Assembly (NCBI GenBank): GCA_020634855.1
Contig: JACKAU010000005.1
Location: forward strand, 567,261-631,260
From: Anaerolineales bacterium
GTDB taxonomy: Bacteria; Chloroflexota; Anaerolineae; 4572-78; J111
Length of the DNA stretch: 64,000 bases
Reading direction: 5' to 3'
The position numbers and the translations under genes were made by a program. The notes beneath the pieces are model-generated. The model saw only the letters and a list, made by a program, of their open reading frames with translations, ran no database searches and was not told the origin of the DNA. Below are positions 40,698 through 49,558 of this stretch, piece by piece. Positions within the stretch are counted from its first letter, which is position 1. Each line of letters opens with the position of its first letter.

Positions 40698-43397
40698 TTA
40701 GTGAAGTTGAATCGTTTCCAACTGAACCGCCCGACCAGGGTAAACGGCTCCTTGGGGATCGATTGCGCTGACCCGCTCATTGAAACGATTGTACAGACCG
40801 ACGACTAAGGCATAGTCACCTGGTGCCAAATCCGGCGGCAAAGTAATGCGATGGGTATCGGCCAGGACGGTGGCCACCGGCCAATCTGGCACCGGCATTG
40901 TCCCGTCGTGAGGGATGCCATCGTGTCCGGCCACCAACTCCCCATTGCCATCTAATAGTTGCGTAAAGACGGTTAATCGTTGGGTCTGCGGATCAAGCGC
41001 ACGCCAGTAAAGGGTTATCGTGACGGCATCGCCGGTGACGTCCGTGTGGTGATCCACTAGTTCAATTCCGCCGGTGAATCGAGCCGGGGCGATGAGCGGC
41101 ACCGGATTGGGCCGGAAGGTGTAAAGCGAAACATCGCCCACATCGCCAAAGTTGTAGGTGGCTAATAGTTCGCCACGATTGGCGGCGACGTTATGCAGCG
41201 CATCCTGGTTGGGGCCGGTGGGTAAGATCCAAACCTGGTCAAGCCCCTGCATCAGATCGGTCGGTTTGGCCGCTCGTCCGGCGGCAACGGTTCGATCGGT
41301 CAGGTTGGGATCGAAGGAAGCCAACTTCAGATCAAGTACATCGGCGACGAAGGGGTAAACCTGACGATACGTATCCTGATCACTCACAATAACCCGTTCG
41401 CCCGCAGCGCGATCGGCCATGAAACCGGTGAACGTACCCAGATCGGTGTTATCGAGCTGGTGGTTGGTGTAGGCTCGAATGGTCAGAGGGGTGAGCACGA
41501 CCAAGGCCAATGCTGTCAGACTGCCCAGAACGAGGGGAGCGCGGGCGTGCAGGCTAGCTAATCGGGGGGAACGGGCCTCAATGGGCCAGATGATCAGCCC
41601 GAATTCCAAGCCCAAGGCGGCTAAGGTGAGAAAACGGGCTACGACCACGAAGATAAGCAGCCAGCCGTCGTTGGGCAGCATTACGAAATAAATCGGCTGC
41701 TCCAACACGTTTAGCCCGGTCAAAATCAAGGCATAGATCAACCCGCGTCCGGTGGGCATAAGTAAGATGATAAAGGGTAGCAGGTAAACCAGAAATTGCG
41801 GGCTATAGCCTTTTGAGTAAAGCATAAAAATAATCACCGTTAGCCCGCCGAAGGCCACCAGGTTGCGCGGCTGCTTGTAATTGGCCGGTCGGGTGAAGAG
41901 ATAGGCATACCCCCCGGCAAAAGCCAAGGTAATTAAGAACCAGACCCCGCCCGGCCAGCCGTTATGGATGGCAAAGCTGGCCTGCGTCACATTGGGATCG
42001 AGCCGGTCGCCGCCAACTTGACCAAAGCCGTAATAGCCTTCGGCCACCGCCCAAACCGTTTCCCACGAAGAGCGGCCCAGTATCGAACGGAAGGAGACCA
42101 GCCACCATTGCGGGCTGCCATCGAGGGCCGGCAGAATGATAAAGGGCGCTAACAGCACCATCACCGTCAACCCGATCACTACTACAAAGAGACCGGCCTC
42201 AACCCCGGCCTCACGATTATTATGACGATACTGGTACCATAAGCGGCGAAGCGCCACCGGCAGCATGAGAATAGGAATGATTTTGACCATAAACCCCACA
42301 CCGATGGCCATGGCTGAGAAGAGACGACGGTCGCTTATAATGAGATCGAGGGCCAGGAGAATGAAAAATAGGGCTACGCTATCGAAAAAGCCCAGCATGG
42401 CGTACACTGGCGGGAACAGGCCGACGTAAAACCACAACACTCGTGTAACGGTAGTTGAGGATTGAAACAGTTTTCGGGCTAAGCGATAGATCAGCACAAA
42501 GTTGCCCACCTCAAACAAGACAAAGGTGAAGCCCATAATGAGAATGAACCAGAGGCGCGGATCATCTGACCAAGGCGGCAGCAGCAGCGATAACCGGTAG
42601 GCCCCAACGCTCAACCACGGCACCAGCGGCGGCCATTCCAGCCAAAAGTCCAAAAAGGGGAACAGCGAGTAGTCAGACAAAGCCGCGATGCCGAAGTAGG
42701 TGTCGAAATCTGACCAGTCGCGGATGAAGCCGCCGGGCCGCAGCAGCAAGAGGGTCAATAAACGAAACGTTAGGAACAGCGCCAGTAAAAACCAGAAATC
42801 AGAAATGGCCGAGATAGGGTCTGGTAAGACAACTTCCGGTTCCGGTTCAGGCTCCGGTTCGGGGTGAGGGGGTGGTTCCGGACGGGAGCCGGGTTCGGGT
42901 TCGAGCGCGGTTTCCGGGGGCGCAGTAGGTCGCGGCGGTGGCGGTGGAGTCAGGATTTTTGACGGCGGCGGCGCCGGTTTGTTGAAAGAAACGACTTTTT
43001 TGGGACCAACGGTTGGCTCTGGGAGGGCGTCGAAATCAAGGGCGGCGGTGCGACCTTCTTGCAGCGCCTCTTGAATCGCCGCCTCAAGGTCATCGTTGGG
43101 TGTGGCCGGGGGACGTTTTGGGTCCAAGGTGGGTTTGGCCAGCGCCGCAAAATCAACATCGATCGGCAGATCGGCCTGAGCGGCTTCAAAGAGGGCCTGT
43201 TGAATCTCGTCAACCGGACCGGGCCGCGGCCCTTGGTCGATGTCGAGGATGAGTTGGCCGGCATCGGGTGAGTCGTGATCAGAGTCGGGCGGCGGCGACT
43301 TCTTGGCCAGGCCGTTTTGGCCGCTGCCTTCAGATGATTGATCCATTTTTGATTTTTCTTCGCCGCCGGATGGCAGGCTTGATTTTTGGTGACTCAT
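40698..43397 (-). CDS. Large GT87-like membrane glycosyltransferase with proline-rich N-terminus
   Basis: About 899 residues. The first 200 are cytoplasmic, acidic and Pro-rich, with two internal repeats (LPIDVDFAALAKPTLDPK and TAALDFDALPEPTVGPK) that may be docking motifs. Then come about ten to twelve TM helices with a GT87/DUF2029-like pattern: DWSDFDTYFGIAALSD acidic loop, PFLDFWLEWPPLVPW, LYSKGYSPQFLVYLLPF. The C-terminal 250 residues hold one beta-sandwich-like module (VTITLYWRALDPQTQR, LPPDLAPGDYALVVGLY). I choose ATG 43397 (GGGAG six bases before; ATGA overlap with the GT2 stop); ATG 43415 is the alternative. Likely polyprenyl-phosphate-sugar-dependent. Confidence 0.78.
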   Translation of the reverse strand: MSHQKSSLPSGGEEKSKMDQSSEGSGQNGLAKKSPPPDSDHDSPDAGQLILDIDQGPRPGPVDEIQQALFEAAQADLPIDVDFAALAKPTLDPKRPPATPNDDLEAAIQEALQEGRTAALDFDALPEPTVGPKKVVSFNKPAPPPSKILTPPPPPRPTAPPETALEPEPGSRPEPPPHPEPEPEPEPEVVLPDPISAISDFWFLLALFLTFRLLTLLLLRPGGFIRDWSDFDTYFGIAALSDYSLFPFLDFWLEWPPLVPWLSVGAYRLSLLLPPWSDDPRLWFILIMGFTFVLFEVGNFVLIYRLARKLFQSSTTVTRVLWFYVGLFPPVYAMLGFFDSVALFFILLALDLIISDRRLFSAMAIGVGFMVKIIPILMLPVALRRLWYQYRHNNREAGVEAGLFVVVIGLTVMVLLAPFIILPALDGSPQWWLVSFRSILGRSSWETVWAVAEGYYGFGQVGGDRLDPNVTQASFAIHNGWPGGVWFLITLAFAGGYAYLFTRPANYKQPRNLVAFGGLTVIIFMLYSKGYSPQFLVYLLPFIILLMPTGRGLIYALILTGLNVLEQPIYFVMLPNDGWLLIFVVVARFLTLAALGLEFGLIIWPIEARSPRLASLHARAPLVLGSLTALALVVLTPLTIRAYTNHQLDNTDLGTFTGFMADRAAGERVIVSDQDTYRQVYPFVADVLDLKLASFDPNLTDRTVAAGRAAKPTDLMQGLDQVWILPTGPNQDALHNVAANRGELLATYNFGDVGDVSLYTFRPNPVPLIAPARFTGGIELVDHHTDVTGDAVTITLYWRALDPQTQRLTVFTQLLDGNGELVAGHDGIPHDGTMPVPDWPVATVLADTHRITLPPDLAPGDYALVVGLYNRFNERVSAIDPQGAVYPGRAVQLETIQLH

Positions 43398-44107
43398 CGC
43401 ATTCTCCCTGTCCATAACTTCAAACGTAATATTAAAAGGGCCAGCGTATATTTTGTAAATGTTGATAAAAATTGCGTTTTGCTGTGACCGTGCATGCGCA
43501 ACCGGTAGTAAACGGGGACCTCCAACATTTTGTAGCCCCGTTTGTGACCGACCATCAACAAGCGGATAAAGTAATCACCGTAGCCGTAGTAGATTTGGTT
43601 TAAGTTCATCGAGACCAACTTGTCTCGATAAATTGAGAAGAAGCCGCTGAGATTATCGTGAACGGGCGTGTGGAAAAGGAGACGGATGGCGTAGTTGTAG
43701 ATTAGGCTGGAAAATTGGCGGAAACGGTCTTCCATGCCACCGGCCATAACAAAACGCGAGCCGATGATGATGTCGTAATATTCCAGGAATTTGATCATTT
43801 GCGGCAGAAGTTTGGGATCGTGGTTGAAGTCGGTGTCCATGAAAACGAGAATTTCGCCATCAGAATGGTCGATACCATAGCGGATGGCTGTTGCCAGGCC
43901 TCGCTCGCGGGTGCGGACAAAAAGCTTCACCCGAGGATCGTCTTGAAAGTGTTGGCGGACCGCCTCGGCGGTGCCGTCGGGGCTGTTGTCATCAACGACC
44001 ACAACTTCGTAGGTTAGCTCGGCCGGAATTGCCTGAAAAATCGCGTAGATCAGTTCGACAATATTATCTTTTTCTTTATAAGTGGGCAGAATGATTGAGG
44101 CTTTCAT
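43394..44107 (-). CDS. GT2 glycosyltransferase, polyprenol-phosphate sugar synthase type (DPM1-like)
   Basis: A 237-residue cytoplasmic enzyme that loads a sugar from NDP-sugar onto polyprenyl phosphate. GT-A features: ILPTYKEKDNI, VVVVDDNSPDGTAE, the metal motif MDTDFNHDP, and GSRFVMAGGMEDRFR followed by the conserved YRDKLVSM. It lacks the C-terminal TM pair of some relatives, so it is the soluble DPM1 type. It overlaps the large membrane transferase by ATGA, so the two are coupled: this enzyme would make the lipid-linked donor for the next. Confidence 0.92.
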   Translation of the reverse strand: MKASIILPTYKEKDNIVELIYAIFQAIPAELTYEVVVVDDNSPDGTAEAVRQHFQDDPRVKLFVRTRERGLATAIRYGIDHSDGEILVFMDTDFNHDPKLLPQMIKFLEYYDIIIGSRFVMAGGMEDRFRQFSSLIYNYAIRLLFHTPVHDNLSGFFSIYRDKLVSMNLNQIYYGYGDYFIRLLMVGHKRGYKMLEVPVYYRLRMHGHSKTQFLSTFTKYTLALLILRLKLWTGRMR

Positions 44108-44262
44108 TTTTTAGTTCGAGATCCACCAAAAGTGACCATCTCTATCCCCCTACTATATGTAGTGGCGATGTTTTTACAATTACACAATATATAGGAGATA
44201 TTATACTCAAAAAAGGCTGAATCGAAAATGGCGAGGCCGGGCGGAGCAGGGGTGGAAAGTGC

Positions 44263-45072
44263 TTACATATATTTCCACAATTCAAAGATGGTGCCGTAAC
44301 GACCTTTCTGCTGTCGGAAACGGCGCTGATCGGCCGGTTTGGGCCACGAGTGGTAGGAGGCTTGGCTGTGGTCTTGAGGGGTTCGAAGAGGCGCGCCGGC
44401 AGCCAGCACCCTGACCGCTTTAACCAGCATACTCGCGCCGACAACGGAGCATTTGTAGCCCAGTGACGTGATGGTGTCCTTAGGGGATACATCAACCCGT
44501 TCTTGCAGCAGGATATCGCCTGTATCGAATTTCTTATCGACCCAGTGAATAGTGACGCCGGTCTCAGATTCGCGGTTGGTAATGACCCAAAAATAAGGGA
44601 ACAGGCCGCGATGGCGGGGGAGAAGCGCGGGGTGAATATTGAACGTGCCTATCGTCGGTAGATCAATCAAGTCGGCTTTGATCAGTTGGTTCATGTAGAT
44701 GGAGAAAATTACATCCGGCTGCCATGTCTTAACTTGCTCAACCGTATCCGAGGCGTTGATATCCTGCGAGCCGATAACCGGTACGTTATAAATGCGCCGC
44801 ATATCACGCAGCGAGTGAACTTTCGGCTCGCGGCCAATCAGGCGAAAGAGAATGGCGGTGGCTCGGCTTTGGAACAATTCGATGGCTTTTCGGCCAACAA
44901 AGCGCAGGCCCGTTTTGTGGACCAGATGCAGCAAAGCTTGGGGTAAATCTTTGCCGTGAACCAACCGGTCAGACCGGACAATGCCGACTACCTGCCCCGG
45001 AAATTCCTTGAGCAGCCGCTCGGTCATAAGATTTGAGTAGAGACTTTCGTACGTTAGAATAACGATTCGCAT
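44263..45072 (-). CDS. Formyltransferase-family enzyme, probably sugar N-formyltransferase
   Basis: A 269-residue protein with the formyl-tetrahydrofolate transferase core. The catalytic triad is Asn and His in GTFNIHPALLPRHRG and Asp in GVTIHWVDKKFDTGDILL. It lacks the C-terminal tRNA-binding domain of methionyl-tRNA formyltransferase (about 315 residues), so tRNA is an unlikely substrate. The N-terminal 90 residues form the Rossmann half. It lies directly after a sugar aminotransferase gene, separated only by a palindromic repeat, so N-formylation of a nucleotide amino sugar is the best inference. Confidence 0.82.
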   Translation of the reverse strand: MRIVILTYESLYSNLMTERLLKEFPGQVVGIVRSDRLVHGKDLPQALLHLVHKTGLRFVGRKAIELFQSRATAILFRLIGREPKVHSLRDMRRIYNVPVIGSQDINASDTVEQVKTWQPDVIFSIYMNQLIKADLIDLPTIGTFNIHPALLPRHRGLFPYFWVITNRESETGVTIHWVDKKFDTGDILLQERVDVSPKDTITSLGYKCSVVGASMLVKAVRVLAAGAPLRTPQDHSQASYHSWPKPADQRRFRQQKGRYGTIFELWKYM

Positions 45073-45075
45073 AGA

Positions 45076-45149
45076 AAGATGAATGATGAATGATGAACAA
45101 TGAATGATGAATTTTTCAATAATTCATCATTCATCATTCATCTTTCATC
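45076..45149. repeat. Palindromic GATGAAT-word repeat at a stop codon
   Basis: Left arm of GATGAATGATGAATGATGAA words and right arm TTCATCATTCATCATTCATC form a large stem. The aminotransferase stop codon (45145-45147) lies inside the right arm, so the repeat begins exactly at the end of that gene. It may act as a terminator or mRNA processing stem. Confidence 0.8.
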
Positions 45150-46272
45150 GTTTGTTAGTCAGGTTAGTTAAAGTATCGCACACGTAGTCGATTTGCTCCG
45201 GAGTGAGTGTAGCCCCTGAAGGCAGGTTCAAGCCTTTAGCCGAGAGCGATTCGGCGACGGGTAACGATTGGCCGGTATTGTACATAGGTAAAGTATGGAC
45301 GGGGTAAAAGAAGGGGCGGCTGTCGATATTGGCTTGCCGCAGCTGGGTGCGAACTTCGTCCCGGCTGAGACCAAAATCGTCTTCGATCAGGACGGAGTAC
45401 ATCCAGTAGACATTGGTAGCCCAGGGCGCCTCCGGCGGTAAGGTCAAACCTTTGATGCCCGACAACCGCTGGCGATAATGATCCGCATTTCGGCGGCGGA
45501 TGGCGATGAGTTCATCGATCTGCTCAAACTGGGCCAGGCCGATGGCGGCTTGAATGTTGGTCATTCGATAGTTATACGCAAGTTCGGGGTGCCAGTAGGG
45601 GTTATCATTGTAGCGACCTTGGTTTTCCAGAAAAAAGGCTCGCTTGGCCCACTCTTCATTGTCAGTCACTATGATACCGCCCTCGCCGGTGGTGATGATC
45701 TTATTGCCGTAAAAGCTAAAGATAGCAGCATCGCTCAAGCCGCCGGTGCGTTTGCCTTTATAACACGCGCCGTGTGCTTCAGCCGCATCTTCAAACAGGA
45801 GCAAGCCGTGTTCCTCAGCAATGTCTCGCAGCGGGTCCATGTCAGCCGGATGCCCGTATAGATGGACGGCAAAAATGGCTTTGGTCCGGGGCGTGATGGC
45901 CGCGGCGACGGTCTCGGGATCGATATTCCAGGTTTCGGTTTCCGAGTCGACAAAGACCGGCGTAGCGCCGGTATAGTGGATGCCGTTGGCTGTAGCCACA
46001 AAGGTTAGGCTCGGCATAATCACCTCATCGCCGGGGCCTAGGTTAAGCGTGGCGGCCAGCAAATGAATGGCGACCGTACCGTTGGCCGTAGCGATGCCGT
46101 AGCGAGCGCCGCAGTAAGCCGCAAATTGTTGCTCAAAATCTTGCACGTATTTGCCCAGCGATGAAATCCAATTTGACTCGACGCAGTCGGTGACGTATTT
46201 GAGTTCATTGCCGGCCAATAACGGTTCGGCAACGTGGATGAATGGATGCTCAGACACAATGTCTCCTGCCAT
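45145..46272 (-). CDS. DegT/DnrJ/EryC1/StrS aminotransferase (perosamine-synthase-like)
   Basis: A 375-residue PLP enzyme that transaminates a nucleotide-linked keto sugar. Family motifs: SNWISSLGKYVQDFEQQFA, GTVAIHLLAA, PSLTFVATANGIHYTGATP, DAAEAHGACYKGKR, and Lys191 in FSFYGNKIITTGEGG that would bind PLP. Substrate-side residues resemble GDP-perosamine or related 4-aminosugar synthases, but product assignment is inference. The stop lies in the palindromic repeat and the formyltransferase gene follows. Upstream is a hairpin repeat. Confidence 0.9.
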   Translation of the reverse strand: MAGDIVSEHPFIHVAEPLLAGNELKYVTDCVESNWISSLGKYVQDFEQQFAAYCGARYGIATANGTVAIHLLAATLNLGPGDEVIMPSLTFVATANGIHYTGATPVFVDSETETWNIDPETVAAAITPRTKAIFAVHLYGHPADMDPLRDIAEEHGLLLFEDAAEAHGACYKGKRTGGLSDAAIFSFYGNKIITTGEGGIIVTDNEEWAKRAFFLENQGRYNDNPYWHPELAYNYRMTNIQAAIGLAQFEQIDELIAIRRRNADHYRQRLSGIKGLTLPPEAPWATNVYWMYSVLIEDDFGLSRDEVRTQLRQANIDSRPFFYPVHTLPMYNTGQSLPVAESLSAKGLNLPSGATLTPEQIDYVCDTLTNLTNKR

Positions 46273-46275
46273 ACT

Positions 46276-46340
46276 TGAAATATGCCGGTGGTTTTATGAA
46301 TTCATCGAGTAACTCGTCGGAGCCACAAAGCTTACTTTGT
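46276..46340. repeat. CAAAG-core hairpin repeat, copy 3
   Basis: Shares TGAAATATGCCGG (46276-46288) with 31147-31159, then after 30 bases the hairpin ACAAAG-CTTA-CTTTGT (46325-46340). It lies just upstream of the aminotransferase start. Confidence 0.6.
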
Positions 46341-46382
46341 GATTTCCCAATTAATTTATTGATCTACCAGCGGCATAAACAA

Positions 46383-46408
46383 AGGGGAGACCTGATAACG
46401 TGTCTCCC
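46383..46408 (-). terminator. Hairpin after the HAD gene
   Basis: GGGGAGAC (46383-46390) pairs with GTCTCCCC (46401-46408). On the minus strand it is followed by TTTGTTTA. It probably ends the purB-HAD operon, 118 bp beyond its last stop. Confidence 0.55.
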
Positions 46409-46525
46409 CATTTGGATAAAAGCGGTCAAATCATAACCCTAACCAGGGTAAATGTCAAAGTGCTTGTCAGGCAAGTTTAGAAATTTTATGACGATTAACG
46501 GCCATCCCATCTTCTTCTTGATTTG

Positions 46526-47269
46526 TCAGTGAGTAGCACTGTTCCATTTTTCCAATAGAGAAAACAGCTCGGTGTGGTCGCTAATGACGGCATCCGGGGT
46601 GACATCTTTGGTCAAATCCGTAATGTCGTCTTGCTGCAAGCCGACGTACTGAATTCCTCGCATCCCCACAGCTTGAGCGCCAAGGATATCCGTCCGCAGC
46701 AAATCGCCGATATGGACGGCTTCCTCCGGCCGGGCATCGAGCGCCTCGATCGTGGCTAAAAAGTTGTTGGGGTGGGGTTTGCTACTGCCAAGTTCATCGG
46801 AAAAGGTGAGATGGCTAAAGTAGCCGATGATGTTGTCCTCAGTCATGATTTGACGCAGCATACGTCCGGGGGTTAGCCCGGTATCGGAGATGACGCCCAG
46901 CCGGTAGCGGGCCGATAGTTCTTGCAAAATTTCGTCCATTCCGGGAACCAAGATCGGTAAGTTTTGCAAAACACTTTCTTCCATGTCAGTTTCGATTTGT
47001 TGCAAATAGTCAGTGGCCAGTGTGATCCCCAACTCGTTCAACATCACATCTAACCATTCAGCCGCGCTGAGGGTGCGATGGTCCTCCTCCCAGGTTCGGG
47101 TCCAGGTGTCTCGGGCGACCAGTACGGCGTCTTGAAATTGTTCGAGCGAAAAAGTTGTAGCCTGACCTCGCTCGACTTTGGCCTTGAGTTGGCGCAGTCG
47201 TTCGGCGTAATCAACTTTTTGGCCCTGATACAGTGTCTGCCAGAAGTCGAAGGTGATAGCTTTGATCAT
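46526..47269 (-). CDS. HAD-superfamily hydrolase
   Basis: A 247-residue phosphatase-like protein. Motif I ITFDFWQTLY has the nucleophile Asp, but the general-acid Asp (usual DxD) is replaced by Trp, as in many haloacid dehalogenase-type members. Motif II is GVISDTGLT, motif III the Lys in SSKPHPNNF, and motif IV HIGDLLRTDI. A helical cap lies between. Its start overlaps the purB stop by ATGA, so it is translationally coupled to purine synthesis. Substrate unknown; a nucleotide or sugar phosphate is possible. Confidence 0.88.
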   Translation of the reverse strand: MIKAITFDFWQTLYQGQKVDYAERLRQLKAKVERGQATTFSLEQFQDAVLVARDTWTRTWEEDHRTLSAAEWLDVMLNELGITLATDYLQQIETDMEESVLQNLPILVPGMDEILQELSARYRLGVISDTGLTPGRMLRQIMTEDNIIGYFSHLTFSDELGSSKPHPNNFLATIEALDARPEEAVHIGDLLRTDILGAQAVGMRGIQYVGLQQDDITDLTKDVTPDAVISDHTELFSLLEKWNSATH

Positions 47270-48696
47270 GAAGTGATTGTCTCTTTAATTTGTTTAGCCA
47301 GCGATTTGGCTCGCTTTGGGGCATCGCCAACGTAATGACCGGCATCGAGCAGTTGGACGATTTCTTCTTGGCTTAGATAGATGGTGAGCCGTTCATCGGC
47401 GGTTAGCCGAGCCGGTAGAGAGTTAGGCCGGCCGGCGGCCAGATCCGCCCAGGCGGCCATACTGTGCTCGCGGATGATTTCGTGCATCTCCTGCCGATCG
47501 GCGCCCAGTTTGGCGGCGGTCATCATCACCCGTTCGGTGGCGGCGAAGGTGCCGAACTTGTCTAGATTACGCGCCATAGCGGCTTCGTCTATCCGGAGGT
47601 CGCGAATAAGGCGTGTGGCCCGGCGCACGATCTCATCAGTGGCCAGGAACGCGGCCGGAAAAATCTCGCGGCGATTGGCCGAGTCATCCAGAGTGCGTTC
47701 CAGCAGCGAGTGAGCAGCGTTGTCCCAGGCGACCCGGGGCAGCGTCGCGACAAAGCGGGCCAGACTGTCGATGTTTTCGGCGTTGATGGGGTTGCGCTTG
47801 AACGGCATGGCGCTGGAGCCAACTTGACGACGGCCAAACGGTTCGCCCCACTCACCCAGCGACGGCGCTTGCAACAGTCGCAGGTCAAAGGCAAATTTGT
47901 ACAGCGATCCGGCCAGTCCGGCCAAGGCATTAAGCACCAGCCAATCCTGCTTGCGCGGATAGGTTTGAGTGGCCACCGGAAAAGGCTCCAGATCGATGGC
48001 GGTCATAATCCGGGCCTCGAGTTGGGCCGCGCTCCAAGTTGGTTCAGCCGGTGAGGCGTTTGGCGCGGGCGCCAGCAGTTCTTCATAAGAAGCCGAGGTG
48101 CCAACCGCACCTTTGAAACCCTTACCCCTGATGCCGGCTCGAACGTGGCGGAGTTCGGTCAAATCGGTCAGCAGGTCAAAGCCGTATTGGGCCAGGCGAT
48201 AGCCCAGCGTGGTCGGTTCGGCAGGCTGCAAATGGGTAAAGCCGATAATCGGGGTGGCGGCCCAGCGCTCAATTTGAGCCGCTACCTCTGATAGCAGAGC
48301 CGTCAGTTTTGTGAGCAGCAAATCGACGCTTTCGCGCAGACGCAGGGCGTCGGCATTGTCCTCGATGTCCATCGAAGTAGCTCCGAGGTGAATAATACCG
48401 CCGCCAATAGGACACTGCTCGGCAAAGGTTTTGACTTCGGCCATCAGATCGTGAAAGATTTCAGCCTCGATTTGGTGAGCGCGATCAACGTCAATCTCAT
48501 CAATATGAGCGCGCAGATCATCAACCTGGGCCTGATTTACCAGGCCAACTTCGCGTTGGGCCTCAGCCAGAGCGATCCACAACTGCCGCCATAAACGCCG
48601 TTTGTGGGCTTCGCTCCAAATGTGGCGCATCTCGGTCGATCCGTAGCGCCAGGTAAAGGGAGAAAGATAAGTTTGGTGGTTAAATTGTTGGCTCAT
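47266..48696 (-). CDS. purB: Adenylosuccinate lyase
   Basis: A 476-residue enzyme of the fumarase/aspartase superfamily that catalyses two steps of purine synthesis (SAICAR to AICAR, adenylosuccinate to AMP). The signature GSSAMPFKRNPINAE carries the mobile catalytic loop Ser; HLGATSMDIEDNAD and GFTHLQPAEPTTLGYR give the catalytic His residues. The C-terminal ADSL domain is present. It is the long form, as in eukaryotes and some bacteria. It heads a two-gene operon with the HAD protein, divergent from the RmlC-like gene. Confidence 0.95.
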   Translation of the reverse strand: MSQQFNHQTYLSPFTWRYGSTEMRHIWSEAHKRRLWRQLWIALAEAQREVGLVNQAQVDDLRAHIDEIDVDRAHQIEAEIFHDLMAEVKTFAEQCPIGGGIIHLGATSMDIEDNADALRLRESVDLLLTKLTALLSEVAAQIERWAATPIIGFTHLQPAEPTTLGYRLAQYGFDLLTDLTELRHVRAGIRGKGFKGAVGTSASYEELLAPAPNASPAEPTWSAAQLEARIMTAIDLEPFPVATQTYPRKQDWLVLNALAGLAGSLYKFAFDLRLLQAPSLGEWGEPFGRRQVGSSAMPFKRNPINAENIDSLARFVATLPRVAWDNAAHSLLERTLDDSANRREIFPAAFLATDEIVRRATRLIRDLRIDEAAMARNLDKFGTFAATERVMMTAAKLGADRQEMHEIIREHSMAAWADLAAGRPNSLPARLTADERLTIYLSQEEIVQLLDAGHYVGDAPKRAKSLAKQIKETITS

Positions 48697-48847
48697 AAAA
48701 TGAGTATAACATAGTCCCCAAGGGCCAGCAAAGTGATTGACGGCGCTAATGTAACCTGCTAGAATGGGGGTGGCTCTGGAGGAAACTGGACTTGAACGGA
48801 GAGACCGGCTAAAATCTACAAACTCACCAAGTGCATAAGGAGATACG

Positions 48848-49414
48848 ATGCCACAAATTACAGAGTCTCATTTAATTCAAGGGGTTCAATTGGTAACCTT
48901 TAACGCCTTTGGCGACGACCGAGGGCGATTTATGGAAACTTTCCGTCGCGAGTGGTTTCCCCAGCGGAGTTGGAAAAAAATCCAATCCAATTGTTCTAAA
49001 TCCAAAGCGGGCGTACTACGGGGCCTGCACTATCATTTTCACCAGGTCGATTATTGGATGGTAGCGGCAGGCACTATTCGAGCGGCGTTGTATGATCTGC
49101 GGGTTGGATCACCTACGCAAGGCTTGGCCCAGACTATCGAGATTGGTGACAAGAATTTGATGGGGATTTTTATACCTATTGGGGTTGCCCACGGCTTTGT
49201 TACCCTAACGGATGCAACATTGATATATATTGTTGACAATTATTATAACGGTCAAGATGAATTTGGCGTCGCCTGGGATGATCCTGAGATTGCTATGCCG
49301 TGGGGGGTAGCTTCGCCGGTAGTCTCTCCGCGAGATGCTACCAACCCCCGATTAAAGGACATTCCCACCGAGATAATGCCCAGATATTTACCAGTCAAGC
49401 TGGCTCAGCCATAG
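48848..49414 (+). CDS. dTDP-4-dehydrorhamnose 3,5-epimerase-family protein (RmlC-like)
   Basis: A 188-residue cupin-fold sugar epimerase. The opening DDRGRFMETFRREWF, the catalytic His motif LRGLHYHFH, DLRVGSPTQG, PIGVAHGFVTLTDATLIYIVDNYYN and WDDPEIAMPW follow the RmlC order. The conserved Lys that normally follows the His motif seems absent (HQVDYWMV here), so activity may be altered, for example a single epimerisation. AAGGAG lies before the ATG. It is monocistronic, followed by a terminator. It probably feeds a deoxy-sugar for surface polymers. Confidence 0.85.
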   Translation: MPQITESHLIQGVQLVTFNAFGDDRGRFMETFRREWFPQRSWKKIQSNCSKSKAGVLRGLHYHFHQVDYWMVAAGTIRAALYDLRVGSPTQGLAQTIEIGDKNLMGIFIPIGVAHGFVTLTDATLIYIVDNYYNGQDEFGVAWDDPEIAMPWGVASPVVSPRDATNPRLKDIPTEIMPRYLPVKLAQP

Positions 49415-49479
49415 AACTGATTAAAGGAGCGCGCCAGTTGATCGGAATAAGTGGCCTCTAGATAGACCCAAATGAACCC

Positions 49480-49512
49480 AAATGGGCGCTGATTAAACCA
49501 GCGCCCATTTTT
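49480..49512 (+). terminator. Terminator after RmlC-like gene
   Basis: A 12-bp stem (AAATGGGCGCTG with CAGCGCCCATTT), a 7-base loop and five T at the end. Confidence 0.85.
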
Positions 49513-49558
49513 GCATTTTCTGGTTTCGAAAGCGGACAAAATCGCTTGTGGCGGCGAA

